From contig JAIYDI010000029.1 in assembly GCA_027487555.1 (NCBI GenBank), forward strand, positions 1-64,000: a stretch of 64,000 bases of DNA, read 5' to 3'. Below are positions 17,155 to 27,455 of this stretch, one piece after another (position 1 is the first letter of the stretch; every line of letters starts with the position of its first letter). The notes under the pieces were generated by a model. That model saw only the letters and a program-made list of their open reading frames with translations. It searched no databases and had not been told where the DNA came from. Source of the DNA: Hyphomicrobiales bacterium. GTDB lineage: Bacteria > Pseudomonadota > Alphaproteobacteria > Rhizobiales > Devosiaceae. The translations under genes were made by a program, and so were the position numbers.

Positions 17155-17916
17155 ATGACCGAGAACAACAACCATAAACCCCAGGTGGCGCCAGCGCGCG
17201 AGCCCGCGATCATGTTGCCGGGGGTGATTACCGCCCTGCTTGGCCTGATGGTGGCTGTGCACCTGGCGCGGGTATTCAGCCTCAGCGAAGCCGGGGACCT
17301 GAATCTGATGCTCTGGACGGCGTTCCTGCCAGTCCGGTTCCTGTATCCCGACGAGATTCCCGGCGGGCTGTTCCCGCTGCTCTGGACGCCACTGTCCTAC
17401 GCCTTTCTGCATGAGGGCTGGGAACACCTGATCATCAATTGCGCGTGGCTGGCGATCTTCGGCACGCCGGTAGCACGCCGTTACGGCGTGGTGCCGGTGC
17501 TGGCGGTGTTTGCCCTCAGTTCCATTGCGGGGGCCGCGCTTTATGCCGTGACGACCCTACCGCCGCTGGCGACGCCGATGCCGCATTACCTGGTTGGCGC
17601 ATCGGGCGGGATTTCCGGCCTGACCGGTGCGGCGTGCCGCTTCATGTTCCAGCCACTGCTGGTGGCGCGGGACCCCGCAACAGGCGAGCCGCGCGCGCTC
17701 GGACGGCGCCTTGCGAGCTTCAGGGACCTCGCGACGCACGGCAATGCCCGGTTCTTCATTCTGCTCTGGCTGGTGATGAACGCGGCGGCACCATTCCTGC
17801 CGCTGCTGTTCGGCGCCGATAGCGGCATCTCCTGGCAGGCGCACCTGGCCGGGTTCATAGTCGGACTTCTGGCGCCGAGCGTGATCGAGGGTCGCCGCAT
17901 GGAGCCCAAGGCATGA
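17155..17916 (+). CDS. Rhomboid family intramembrane serine protease
   Basis: A 253-residue polytopic protein with the rhomboid catalytic dyad: Ser150 in GASGGISG and His230 in WQAHLAGFIVG. EHLIINCAWLAIFG around residues 90-103 gives the helix that normally carries His and Asn residues. It cleaves single-pass membrane substrates within the bilayer; the substrate is unknown. The start ATG 17155 lacks an ideal ribosome binding site but is the only ATG before the conserved region. It overlaps slyX by four bases (ATGA). Confidence 0.92.
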   Translation: MTENNNHKPQVAPAREPAIMLPGVITALLGLMVAVHLARVFSLSEAGDLNLMLWTAFLPVRFLYPDEIPGGLFPLLWTPLSYAFLHEGWEHLIINCAWLAIFGTPVARRYGVVPVLAVFALSSIAGAALYAVTTLPPLATPMPHYLVGASGGISGLTGAACRFMFQPLLVARDPATGEPRALGRRLASFRDLATHGNARFFILLWLVMNAAAPFLPLLFGADSGISWQAHLAGFIVGLLAPSVIEGRRMEPKA

Positions 17917-18128
17917 GCGCATCGCTCGAAGCGAGAATCGAGGCGCTGGAAACGACGCTGGCGTTCCAGGACCGGACGATCGAGGACCTGAACTCGGCGC
18001 TCGCCGACCAATACCGGCAGATCGAGCTGCTGAAGCGGGAACTCGCCAATCTCGGGGCGCAGCTGCGTGAGTTCGAACAGCACCCGGCGCTGACGCCGGG
18101 CCGCGAGCCGCCCCCGCCGCACTATTGA
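17913..18128 (+). CDS. slyX: SlyX family protein
   Basis: A 71-residue SlyX homologue: a coiled coil (EARIEALETTLAFQDRTIEDLN, then IELLKRELANLGAQLREFEQ) with a Pro-rich PPPPHY tail, the characteristic SlyX end. The function is unknown. ATG 17913 overlaps the rhomboid stop as ATGA, so the two are translationally coupled. Confidence 0.9.
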   Translation: MSASLEARIEALETTLAFQDRTIEDLNSALADQYRQIELLKRELANLGAQLREFEQHPALTPGREPPPPHY

Positions 18129-18135
18129 GCTGAAC

Positions 18136-18588
18136 TCAGCTCTTGTAGACTTCCGCCGGATCGAAGAGGCGCGGCTCGCCGGAATCCGCGAGGGCCGGAG
18201 TGCCGCCTTCGTTCGTGACGATGCGGTAGAAGCAGCTTTCGCGGCCGGTGTGGCAGGCGGCGCCGCGACCCTGCTGCTCGACGAGCAGGAGGATCGCGTC
18301 CTGGTCGCAATCGACCCGCAGCTCGACGACGCGCTGCAGCTCGCCCGAGCTCTCGCCCTTTTTCCAGATCTTGCCGCGCGAGCGGGAATAGTAGTGGGCG
18401 ATGCCGGTTTCGATGGTGAGCCGCAGCGCTTCGGCGTTCATGAAGGCCAGCATCAAGACGCGATGGTTGGTCGCGTCCTGCGCAATGGCGGTCACGAGGC
18501 CCTGCGCATCGAAGCGCGGGGCGAGGATGTTGCCCTCGTCGATGGAGTGGTGATCGAGGGTCGCTGGATCAGTGAAGAAGCTGGACAT
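18136..18588 (-). CDS. hisI: Phosphoribosyl-AMP cyclohydrolase
   Basis: HisI, the third enzyme of histidine biosynthesis, hydrolysing the ring of phosphoribosyl-AMP. Signatures are [33 protein letters not shown] with metal ligands, [16 protein letters not shown] and [13 protein letters not shown]. At 150 residues it is the monofunctional form without the HisE domain. No other his genes are adjacent, which is usual in alphaproteobacteria. It is convergent with slyX at eight bases. Confidence 0.95.
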   Translation of the reverse strand: MSSFFTDPATLDHHSIDEGNILAPRFDAQGLVTAIAQDATNHRVLMLAFMNAEALRLTIETGIAHYYSRSRGKIWKKGESSGELQRVVELRVDCDQDAILLLVEQQGRGAACHTGRESCFYRIVTNEGGTPALADSGEPRLFDPAEVYKS

Positions 18589-18629
18589 GGCGCCTCACTA
18601 TACCGCCGTGCCGAACTTGGCCACAGGCG

Positions 18630-20255
18630 TTACTTTTTGGCCGGGGCGACCGGCAAGGGGCCATCGGCTGTTGCGGCCTGAACCAAGCCGCTGAGCGAGC
18701 CGCCCTTCAGCCCGAGTTCGGTGAGGAGTGCATCGACGAGCGGTGCCTGGCTGCGGTAGCGAAGCGCGGCATCGACGGCCTGATCGGCCAGCCCCGTGCT
18801 ACCCGCAGGTGCCGTGCCGGCAGCGCCGACACCGGCTGCCCCACCGAGACCTTCGACATGCAGGATCTTGATGCCCTCGATGCTCTGCATCGGCTTGACG
18901 CTTTCGGCGATGATGCGGGGCAGGGCCTCGATGAGGGCGAGGCGGATATTCATGGCGATCTGCTCGGGCGAGAGCTGGTTCGCGGCCTCGTTGAGGGCCT
19001 CCTTACCGGCCGCCTCGACGGCATAGGTCACCTCGGTCGCGGCCGCCCGGAGCTTGGTGGCTTCTGCCTCGCCTTCAGCGAGGATACGGGCCGCCTGGGC
19101 GCGATTGGTGGCGGAGGTCTTTTCGGCTTCCGCCGCGACGACGAGGTTGATCGACGACTTCTCGGCCTCGCGCTGCGCCTCGATGAGCTGGATGCGCTTC
19201 ACGCGTTCGGCCACTTCGGTCTGGCGGGCGGTCTCGACTTCTTCGGCGGCCTTGGCGGCCAGCGCTCGGGCGGCATTGGCCTTTGCGTCCGCCTGCGACT
19301 GCTGCTCGGACTTCGACGCGATGGCGATGGCGCTATCCTGCTCGGAAATGGCGATGGCCTGGTCGGCCTTGATGGCGGCCTCGCGGATCTGCTGGCGGCT
19401 TAGCGTGCGAGCACCTTCGGCCTCGGTCGCACGCTGGGCACGCTGGCTCTCGATTTCGGCGTTCTGCTGGTCGGTGCGGACGGCGATCTCTCGCTCGTTG
19501 TCGAGGCGGGCATATTCGGTATCGCGCTGGATCTTGTACTGCTCGGTCTGCGCCTCCAGGTTCTTCTTGGCGATGGCAACAAGGGTGTTCTGCTCGATCT
19601 CGTTGCGGATGCGCCGGCGTTCTTCGATCGCCTGGGTCATCTTGGTCAGGCCTTCGGCATCGAAGACGTTGTCGGCATTGAAGAATTCGCGGTTGGTCTG
19701 GTCGAGGCCGGTGAGCGAGACGGATTCCAGTTCGAGACCGTTCTTGAGAATGTCTTCGGAGACCGCGGCCTGCACCTTCTGGACGAAGTTGACGCGCTGC
19801 TCGTGCAACTCCTCCATGGCCATTTCGGCGGCGACGGCGCGCAGGGCATCGACGAACTTGCCTTCGACGAGCTGCTTGAGCGCCGCGGGGTCCATGGTGC
19901 GGCGACCCAGGGTTTGCGCCGCATTGGCGATCGACTCGGAGGTGGGCTGGACGCGGACATAGAATTCCGCCTGTACGTCGACGCGCATCCTGTCCTTGGT
20001 GATCAGCGCCTGTTCGGCCGTGCGGACCACTTCGAGGCGCAGCGTGTTCATGTTGACCGGTATGATTTCATGAAGGACGGGAAGCACGATGGTGCCGCCA
20101 TTCATGATGACGCGCTGACCGGCAAAGCCTGTTCTAACGAACGACACTTCCTTGGAGGCGCGACGGTATAGCCGCGCCAGCATCAGGCCCAAGATGAACA
20201 GCGCGGCGACAATGATGCCGGCGAGGACGAGGATATAGATCAATTGATCGAACAT
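18630..20255 (-). CDS. Flotillin family protein (YqiK-like)
   Basis: A 541-residue flotillin-like scaffold of membrane microdomains. One N-terminal membrane helix (FDQLIYILVLAGIIVAALFI) is followed by an SPFH/PHB domain (about residues 40-220; IIPVNMNTLRLEV, DRMRVDVQAEFYVRV), then a long Ala/Glu-rich coiled coil (AEVETARQTEVAERV type repeats) and a Gly/Ala-rich tail. I use ATG 20255. It lies four bases after the YqiJ-type gene, matching the yqiJ-yqiK pairing of enterobacteria. Confidence 0.92.
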   Translation of the reverse strand: MFDQLIYILVLAGIIVAALFILGLMLARLYRRASKEVSFVRTGFAGQRVIMNGGTIVLPVLHEIIPVNMNTLRLEVVRTAEQALITKDRMRVDVQAEFYVRVQPTSESIANAAQTLGRRTMDPAALKQLVEGKFVDALRAVAAEMAMEELHEQRVNFVQKVQAAVSEDILKNGLELESVSLTGLDQTNREFFNADNVFDAEGLTKMTQAIEERRRIRNEIEQNTLVAIAKKNLEAQTEQYKIQRDTEYARLDNEREIAVRTDQQNAEIESQRAQRATEAEGARTLSRQQIREAAIKADQAIAISEQDSAIAIASKSEQQSQADAKANAARALAAKAAEEVETARQTEVAERVKRIQLIEAQREAEKSSINLVVAAEAEKTSATNRAQAARILAEGEAEATKLRAAATEVTYAVEAAGKEALNEAANQLSPEQIAMNIRLALIEALPRIIAESVKPMQSIEGIKILHVEGLGGAAGVGAAGTAPAGSTGLADQAVDAALRYRSQAPLVDALLTELGLKGGSLSGLVQAATADGPLPVAPAKK

Positions 20256-20259
20256 TGGC

Positions 20260-20913
20260 TCAGCTCGTTCTTGAGGATATCTTGGTGATGGCGCGATAGA
20301 CGTTGTCTTGTCGGGCAACGATGAAAACCCGCGAGTCCGCCTCGAAGGTTTCGGCAGCGTCCCTGGGCTCGATCAGCACATAGTGGGTGACACCGCGATT
20401 GTCGGTCGTCTTTGCCTCGGCGGGAAATCCCTGGCGCGCCGTGCCTCGAATGATTGTCGCGAAGCTTCCGATGAAGTCGTCTCGGCTCGCCACATCGGAA
20501 TGTATGGCGCCAAAGAGCGGTGCCAGCAGTCGACCACCGATACGCATTGAGTAGGCGGCCGCGACGAAGCCGGGGATGGCCGCCATGGCGGCGGGGATAG
20601 GGGTGGTTACAAGGCCCAGGGCTGCGAACTGCGTTGCAAGGCCGCCGACCGCAAACCCACACAGCCCCAGGACGAGGGCCACCAGCGAGGGAACGCGGCC
20701 GAAGGACAACCAACTGAGCACGGCCGATAGCGGGCCCAGTTCCGCGCCACTGGCATCGGGCGCGTTCGTGTCAAGATCTGGAAGCAGTGAGTCGACGGCT
20801 GAACTGGCAGACAGCCCAGCCAGAAGCGCGGCCAGTTCAATGGCGCCGATCGCCAGCATGACAATGAGGGCAATCGTAAAAGGTGCAAATTCCGCAGAAA
20901 AGAAAAACGCCAA
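20260..20913 (-). CDS. YqiJ-like membrane protein with OB fold
   Basis: A 217-residue inner-membrane protein paired with the flotillin. It has N-terminal hydrophobic helices (FTIALIVMLAIGAIELAALL), a middle set after a conserved FGRVPSLVALVLGLCGFAVGG, and a C-terminal NfeD-like OB domain (GTARQGFPAEAKTTDNRGVTHYVLIEP). This fits the YqiJ type of NfeD partner, thought to regulate flotillin assembly. It is the first gene of the two-gene operon. Confidence 0.85.
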   Translation of the reverse strand: MAFFFSAEFAPFTIALIVMLAIGAIELAALLAGLSASSAVDSLLPDLDTNAPDASGAELGPLSAVLSWLSFGRVPSLVALVLGLCGFAVGGLATQFAALGLVTTPIPAAMAAIPGFVAAAYSMRIGGRLLAPLFGAIHSDVASRDDFIGSFATIIRGTARQGFPAEAKTTDNRGVTHYVLIEPRDAAETFEADSRVFIVARQDNVYRAITKISSRTS

Positions 20914-21038
20914 TTTTCCTCATCGCCCCATGAAGGCCCCGATGGATAATTGGCGTCTTTTTGTAGTCGATCAATGACGGCGCACACTAGTGCGCCGATT
21001 ACGGCGAGGCGTGCCGTGGTTTTTCAACAGATTTCGGC

Positions 21039-21656
21039 TTAACGCTTCACCAGCGCGAAGAACCGATCCTGCTGGTCACGATCCTCGGCGAACACGCCGG
21101 TGAAACGCTGGGTGACCGTCGACGCGCCGTGAGCCCTGATGCCACGCATGGACATGCACATGTGCTCGGCCTCGATCATCACCGCGGCACCGCGCGGATT
21201 GAGTTGCTCGTTCACGGCGTCGATGATCTGCGCCGTCATGTTTTCCTGCACCTGCAGCCGGCGGGCATACATATCCACCAGGCGTGCGAGCTTCGACAAG
21301 CCCACGACGCCATCCTGCGGCAGATAGGCGATATGCGCCTTGCCGACAAATGGCACCATATGGTGCTCGCAATGGCTGGAGAACGGGATATCCTTCACCA
21401 GAACGATGTCGTCATAGCCACCGACTTCCTTGAACGTGCGATTGAGCACGTCAGCGGGATCGACCACGTAGCCAGAAAAGAACTCCCCAAACGCCTTGGT
21501 GACACGGCGGGGGGTATCGAGCAGCCCTTCGCGGCTTGGGTCGTCACCGGCCCAGGCGATGAGGGTGCGCACGGCAGCTTCCGCCTCTTCGCGGCTTGGA
21601 CGTGCAGGCGGCTGAGCAGGCAAAAACACAGGCTGCGGCTTGGCGATGGCGTCCAT
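21039..21656 (-). CDS. folE: GTP cyclohydrolase I
   Basis: FolE (205 residues) converts GTP to dihydroneopterin triphosphate for folate synthesis. Signatures are [15 protein letters not shown], the zinc and catalytic region [31 protein letters not shown] and [11 protein letters not shown] with the second zinc Cys. ATG 21656 is preceded by GAGGACA on the minus strand and fits the family better than the upstream Arg-rich codons. It is divergent from the Fe-S scaffold gene with about 140 bases between. Confidence 0.96.
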   Translation of the reverse strand: MDAIAKPQPVFLPAQPPARPSREEAEAAVRTLIAWAGDDPSREGLLDTPRRVTKAFGEFFSGYVVDPADVLNRTFKEVGGYDDIVLVKDIPFSSHCEHHMVPFVGKAHIAYLPQDGVVGLSKLARLVDMYARRLQVQENMTAQIIDAVNEQLNPRGAAVMIEAEHMCMSMRGIRAHGASTVTQRFTGVFAEDRDQQDRFFALVKR

Positions 21657-21804
21657 CTTGTCCTCGGTCAATAGCAGGCGATCGATGCTGATACGTCGCC
21701 TCACGGTTCCCGGATTGGTCAGCGACGACGGACGCCCCTGACTTTTGCATCAGGAAAGCTATATAGGCTGGAGCGTGCCTGCCACAAGCTTAGCTCAAGT
21801 GCTG

Positions 21805-22248
21805 ATGGACCTGACGGACCTCTACTCGGATCGGATCATTGAAATCGCGGCGAACCAGCCGCGGCCCGGGCGCCTTGCCGCGCCGCAGGCCAGCGCGCGC
21901 AAGGTGGCCCGCGTATGCGGTTCGGTCATCGAAGTGGACGTGAGCGTGCAAGCAGACGTGATTACCGGGTATGGCCACGAGCTATCTGCCTGCGCGCTCG
22001 GGCAGACATCGGCGGCGATCGTCGCGCGGGAAATCGTCGGGACGCCGATCGCCGAGTTTCGTCGGGTGCGGGACGAGATGGTGCGCATGTTGAAAGAGAA
22101 CGGGCCGCCGCCCGCAGGCGTGCGTTGGGCCGATCTCAAATGGCTCGAGCCGGTGCGGGCCTATCGGCCGCGTCATGCCTCGACGCTGCTGGTGTTCGAC
22201 GCGGTGTGCGAGGCGCTCGACAGGATCGCCGCGGACTCTGCAGCATGA
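21805..22248 (+). CDS. Iron-sulfur cluster scaffold protein (IscU/NifU-like)
   Basis: A 147-residue protein of the IscU/SufU/NifU N-terminal family: LYSDRIIEIAANQPRPGRL, the first ligand Cys in VCGS and the second in SACALGQTSAAIV are in place. The usual third Cys near the C-terminus is missing, so it may be a non-canonical scaffold. GTG 21799 is a possible start two codons upstream of the chosen ATG. It overlaps yidD by four bases. Confidence 0.85.
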   Translation: MDLTDLYSDRIIEIAANQPRPGRLAAPQASARKVARVCGSVIEVDVSVQADVITGYGHELSACALGQTSAAIVAREIVGTPIAEFRRVRDEMVRMLKENGPPPAGVRWADLKWLEPVRAYRPRHASTLLVFDAVCEALDRIAADSAA

Positions 22249-22544
22249 GGCGGTTTTGGCAGGCAGTGGACTACCCGTTCAAGCTCGTGGCCTATGTGCT
22301 GATACAGGGCTACCGCTACAGCCTGTCGATGTTCATGGGCCGCAATTGTCGGCACGCGCCGACCTGCTCGGAGTTTACCCGGGATGCGATCTGGCGCTTC
22401 GGGTTCTGGCCCGGCGGCTGGATGGGGCTGGCACGGATCTATCGCTGCCGACCAGGTGGAACACATGGCTTCGATCCGGTGCCGGAAATGCTGCCGAGCG
22501 CTGGCCGATGGTACGTGCCGTGGCGCTACGGGCGCTGGCGGTGA
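22245..22544 (+). CDS. yidD: Membrane protein insertion efficiency factor YidD
   Basis: A 99-residue YidD homologue helping YidC insert membrane proteins. FMGRNCRHAPTCSEFTRDAI carries the conserved Cys pair, and WMGLARIYRCRPGG with GFDPVPE completes the signature. ATG 22245 overlaps the scaffold stop as ATGA. The usual genome neighbours (rnpA, yidC) are absent; location after an IscU-like gene is common in Hyphomicrobiales. Confidence 0.95.
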   Translation: MRRFWQAVDYPFKLVAYVLIQGYRYSLSMFMGRNCRHAPTCSEFTRDAIWRFGFWPGGWMGLARIYRCRPGGTHGFDPVPEMLPSAGRWYVPWRYGRWR

Positions 22545-22552
22545 TCAGGTCA

Positions 22553-22651
22553 TAGATCATTTCACGCTCAAGTTGACGCGTTGAAATGATCTAACTCTCT
22601 GTTTTGTCGCGCTTTCGAACGGGAAAAGTCATGCAACTTTTCCTGAAAGCG
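22553..22651. repeat. Two-hairpin intergenic repeat, copy A
   Basis: The first hairpin has perfect 12-base arms, TAGATCATTTCA (22553-22564) and TGAAATGATCTA (22582-22593). The second pairs CGCTTTC with GAAAGCG and GGAAAAGT with ACTTTTCC (22610-22651). Between them is CTGTTTTGTCGCG. The same layout recurs at 32922. The second hairpin overlaps the 3' end of the aminotransferase gene. Confidence 0.85.
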
Positions 22652-23753
22652 CTTTGGCTGCCTCCGCCATGGCCAGCGGCAGATGTTCGGCGAGATAATC
22701 GAGTTCTTCCGCCCGGCCGACGCTGATGCGGATATGCTGGTCGAGGCCCGGCGCCATGGGTTTCCGCACGAAGACCTGACGCAGTTCGAGTGCCTTGAGG
22801 ACGCGCAAGGCGAAATCCCCATCGCGGCCGCAATCGACGGCGACGAAGTTGGTGGCACTTTCGATCGAGGCGAGGCCGTTGGCGGCGGCAATGGAGGCAA
22901 GGCGCGCACGGCCGGCCGCGACCTGAGCCACCACACCGCGCAGGTAGGCCTGATCGGCTAGGGCGGCAAGGGCCCCGACCTGTCCGAGCCGGGTGACGCC
23001 AAAATGGTTCCGGACGCGGTCGAAGGCGCCGATGAAGCTTGTCTCGCCAATGGCGTAGCCGACGCGCATGCCGGCGAGCCCATAGGCCTTGGAGAAGGTG
23101 CGGGTGCGAATGAGATTGGGTCGGGAAATGTCGAGCGGCGGGAGCGTGCCGTCGGGCGCGGTTTCGCAATAGGCTTCGTCGAGCAGCACCAGGGTCTCGT
23201 CAGGCACGGCTGCTATGAAGGCGGAGAGGTCGCCGGCCTCCCACCACGTTCCCATCGGGTTGTCCGGGTTGGACAGGTAGATGACCTTGGCGCGCTGCGC
23301 TTTCGCGGTTGCCAAGAGCGCGCCCAGATCCTCGCGATAGCCGGAATAGGGCACGGTGACGACGCGGCCGCCGAAGCCCGCGACGTGGTAGTTGAAGGTG
23401 GGGTAGGCACCACGTGATGTCACCGCGACATCGCCAGGGGCGATCACAAGCCGGGCAATCAGGCCGTGGAGGCCGTCGATGCCTTCGCCGACCACGACAT
23501 TGGCTGCAGGGACGCCGAGATCGCTGGCAAGAGCCCGCCGCAGATCGTGGATTTCCGGATCGCCATATTGCCAGACCGTGCCCGCGGCCTCAGCGATCGC
23601 GGCAATGACTGCGGGCGACGGCCCGAAGCCGCTTTCATTCGCGCCGATGCGGGCCCGGATTGGTTGCCCGGATCGCCGCTCGATCGCCTCGGGCCCGACA
23701 AACGGGACCGTCTGCGGAAGTCCACGAGCGATTTCGGTGAGCAGCGGGCGCAT
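22629..23753 (-). CDS. Histidinol-phosphate aminotransferase-like PLP enzyme
   Basis: A 374-residue class I/II aminotransferase of the HisC branch. It has ANESGFGPSP, YGDPEIHDLRRALA, the PLP-contacting SNPDNPMGTWW and VLLDEAYCE, and the PLP lysine in TFSKAYGLAGMRVGYA, plus an Arg near the end in IRISVGRAEE. It could be HisC or a paralogue acting on another substrate; no his genes adjoin. Its last eight codons and the TGA lie inside repeat copy A, so the tail KALSGKVA is probably repeat-derived. Confidence 0.87.
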   Translation of the reverse strand: MRPLLTEIARGLPQTVPFVGPEAIERRSGQPIRARIGANESGFGPSPAVIAAIAEAAGTVWQYGDPEIHDLRRALASDLGVPAANVVVGEGIDGLHGLIARLVIAPGDVAVTSRGAYPTFNYHVAGFGGRVVTVPYSGYREDLGALLATAKAQRAKVIYLSNPDNPMGTWWEAGDLSAFIAAVPDETLVLLDEAYCETAPDGTLPPLDISRPNLIRTRTFSKAYGLAGMRVGYAIGETSFIGAFDRVRNHFGVTRLGQVGALAALADQAYLRGVVAQVAAGRARLASIAAANGLASIESATNFVAVDCGRDGDFALRVLKALELRQVFVRKPMAPGLDQHIRISVGRAEELDYLAEHLPLAMAEAAKALSGKVA

Positions 23754-23760
23754 ATCAGTA

Positions 23761-24465
23761 TCAGTGCGGGATGATGTCCGGCGGCGGTGGACCCTTGATC
23801 AGCGGGATCATGGGAAGGGTGTGGCCCACCAGCTGGTCGACGCCCTCGTAGAGCATGCGGACCGCGACGTAGAGGATGATGACGAGGCCAACCCATGCGA
23901 TCCAGCGGAACTTGTGCAGAAGCCGCGCGATGAACGAGGCAGCGACACCCATCAGCACAACGCTGAGGGCGAGCCCAAAGATCAGCGCTGTTTCGTGGCC
24001 CTGCGAGGCGCCGGCGACCGCGAGCACATTGTCCAGCGACATCGATACGTCGGCAATGATGATCTGCATCACGGCCTGACGGAGGGTCTTTCTGGGTGCG
24101 CGGCCGCCGATAGTGCCGTCGCGATTGGTATCTTCGTCGCTCAGGGCTTCGTCCGCCTCGGCCTCGTCCGCGTGCGAGACCGACAACTCTCGGTACATCT
24201 TCCAGCACACCCAGAGCAGCAGCAGGCCACCAGCCAGAAGCAGGCCGCCGCCCAGTGAGAGCAATTGCGTGGTGATGAGCGCGAAGCCGATGCGGAGGAT
24301 GGTGGCCGCTGCGATGCCGATCAGGATCGCCTTGCGGCGAAGATCCGGGGCAAGGCCCGCCGCTGCCAGGCCGATCACCACGGCATTGTCACCCGCCAGC
24401 ACCAGATCGATCATGATCACCTGAGCCAGCGCGGTCAGCGCCGAAGCATCGATACCAAGAAACAT
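23761..24465 (-). CDS. TerC family integral membrane protein
   Basis: A 234-residue TerC/Alx-type transporter. Acidic membrane motifs LVLAGDNAVVIGLA and DVSMSLDNVLAVAGA carry the conserved Asp-Asn pairs thought to bind metal; a charged cytoplasmic loop rich in Asp/Glu (HADEAEADEALSDED) separates two helix bundles. Relatives export manganese or load metals onto exoenzymes. It is seven bases upstream of the aminotransferase on the same strand, so the two may be co-transcribed. I looked for a yybP-ykoY manganese riboswitch upstream and found none. Confidence 0.9.
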   Translation of the reverse strand: MFLGIDASALTALAQVIMIDLVLAGDNAVVIGLAAAGLAPDLRRKAILIGIAAATILRIGFALITTQLLSLGGGLLLAGGLLLLWVCWKMYRELSVSHADEAEADEALSDEDTNRDGTIGGRAPRKTLRQAVMQIIIADVSMSLDNVLAVAGASQGHETALIFGLALSVVLMGVAASFIARLLHKFRWIAWVGLVIILYVAVRMLYEGVDQLVGHTLPMIPLIKGPPPPDIIPH

Positions 24466-24565
24466 GCGGGGGCTCCGGCCGACCGGTAAAGGGAGCCGTT
24501 ATGTAGGCCCGGCTCGCGAATCTGTGAAGGGGCTCGTGGCCGATTTCCGAGGACTAAATCAAGAC

Positions 24566-24592
24566 GGCCCGTCGCGCATTGAACGACGGGCC
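24566..24592 (-). terminator. Intrinsic terminator of acs
   Basis: Nine-base arms GGCCCGTCG and CGACGGGCC enclose a nine-base loop. On the minus strand the stem is followed by GTCTTGATTT, and it lies about 28 bases after the acetyl-CoA synthetase stop. The T-tract is imperfect. Confidence 0.7.
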
Positions 24593-24620
24593 GGATCGGA
24601 CAGCCACGCTCCGCGTTTGC

Positions 24621-26564
<1,944 letters not shown>

Positions 26565-26780
26565 GTCATAGTCCTCCCGGGCCGCCATTCCCGCGGCCGA
26601 TCACTTGCTGGGATTTCTAGCCAAGCCGCGCCGCAGCGGCAAGCAGACCACTTTGACTTTAGGCGAATGGAAACCCTTCCAAATAACGGAATTGACGGGG
26701 ATTTCCGACATTCTGCCCGAAATGCCGCCGGGAAACCGCGCCTATTGTCGTGGCGCGCCGGCGGCGGGGGACCTGATGGA

Positions 26781-27347
26781 ATGCCTGAGCTCGGATATCG
26801 CGCCGCGACCAATGAAGACCTGCCGCTCATTCACCGCGAGCTGATGGCGGTGATCGATGAGTCGCCATACTACTCTGAGCGCTTCAAGACGCACGAGAAG
26901 GGCAGGCTGACCCTGTCGTTCCTCAGGGCGTTGCAGCGCGTGGACCCCTATCACGTGATCATACTGACAGTGGATGGCGTGCCGGGCGGCGGACTGATCT
27001 CCGGGCCGGAATATGGCGCGGTCTTCCGCTACTGGAGCTGGATCTTCCCGTCGCACCGAAAGACGCGGCTCGGCATGCATGGCATGCGGATGTTCGATGA
27101 CCATTGGGATAACGGAAAGTTCCACAAGGCCTTCACCTTTGTGAGGCCCGAGAACGAAGTCGCCCTGGCCCTGCTCAGGCGCTATGGCTACGAGCAGACC
27201 TGCGTTCTCAAGCAGCACATTTTCGGGCAGGACTACTGCGTGATGGAGAAGCCCTACACCAAGGTGATCGAGGGCTATGATTCCGGGCTTGGTGCCGGTC
27301 GCCTGACCCGTATCAAGAACACCATGAACCGGTTGATCGGGCGATAG
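26781..27347 (+). CDS. GNAT-like protein
   Basis: A 188-residue protein that looks like a GNAT-fold acyltransferase: RAATNEDLPLIHRELMAVID at the N-terminus, a central VDGVPGGGLISGPEYG strand-turn and FVRPENEVALALLRRYGYEQ near the acetyl-CoA end. The usual Q/RxxGxG/A loop is not clear, so activity is uncertain. The C-terminal RIKNTMNRLIGR resembles the tail of the FemAB-like protein at 28781 (WKNTLNRLVERL), hinting at shared ancestry or partners. Confidence 0.6.
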   Translation: MPELGYRAATNEDLPLIHRELMAVIDESPYYSERFKTHEKGRLTLSFLRALQRVDPYHVIILTVDGVPGGGLISGPEYGAVFRYWSWIFPSHRKTRLGMHGMRMFDDHWDNGKFHKAFTFVRPENEVALALLRRYGYEQTCVLKQHIFGQDYCVMEKPYTKVIEGYDSGLGAGRLTRIKNTMNRLIGR

Positions 27348-27455
27348 GCCATATCTCGCATCACCTGAAGAGCTGAATTCGCCTAAGCCACTGTTTCGTG
27401 AGGCTTTTTTGGCCCAGTGCAGATGCAGGCCGTCGTGGCAGGGCACCCGGCCTGC

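Noticed and set aside
24466..24530. Possible yybP-ykoY manganese riboswitch before terC
   Set aside because: The expected conserved loops are not visible in the 65 bases upstream of the start.
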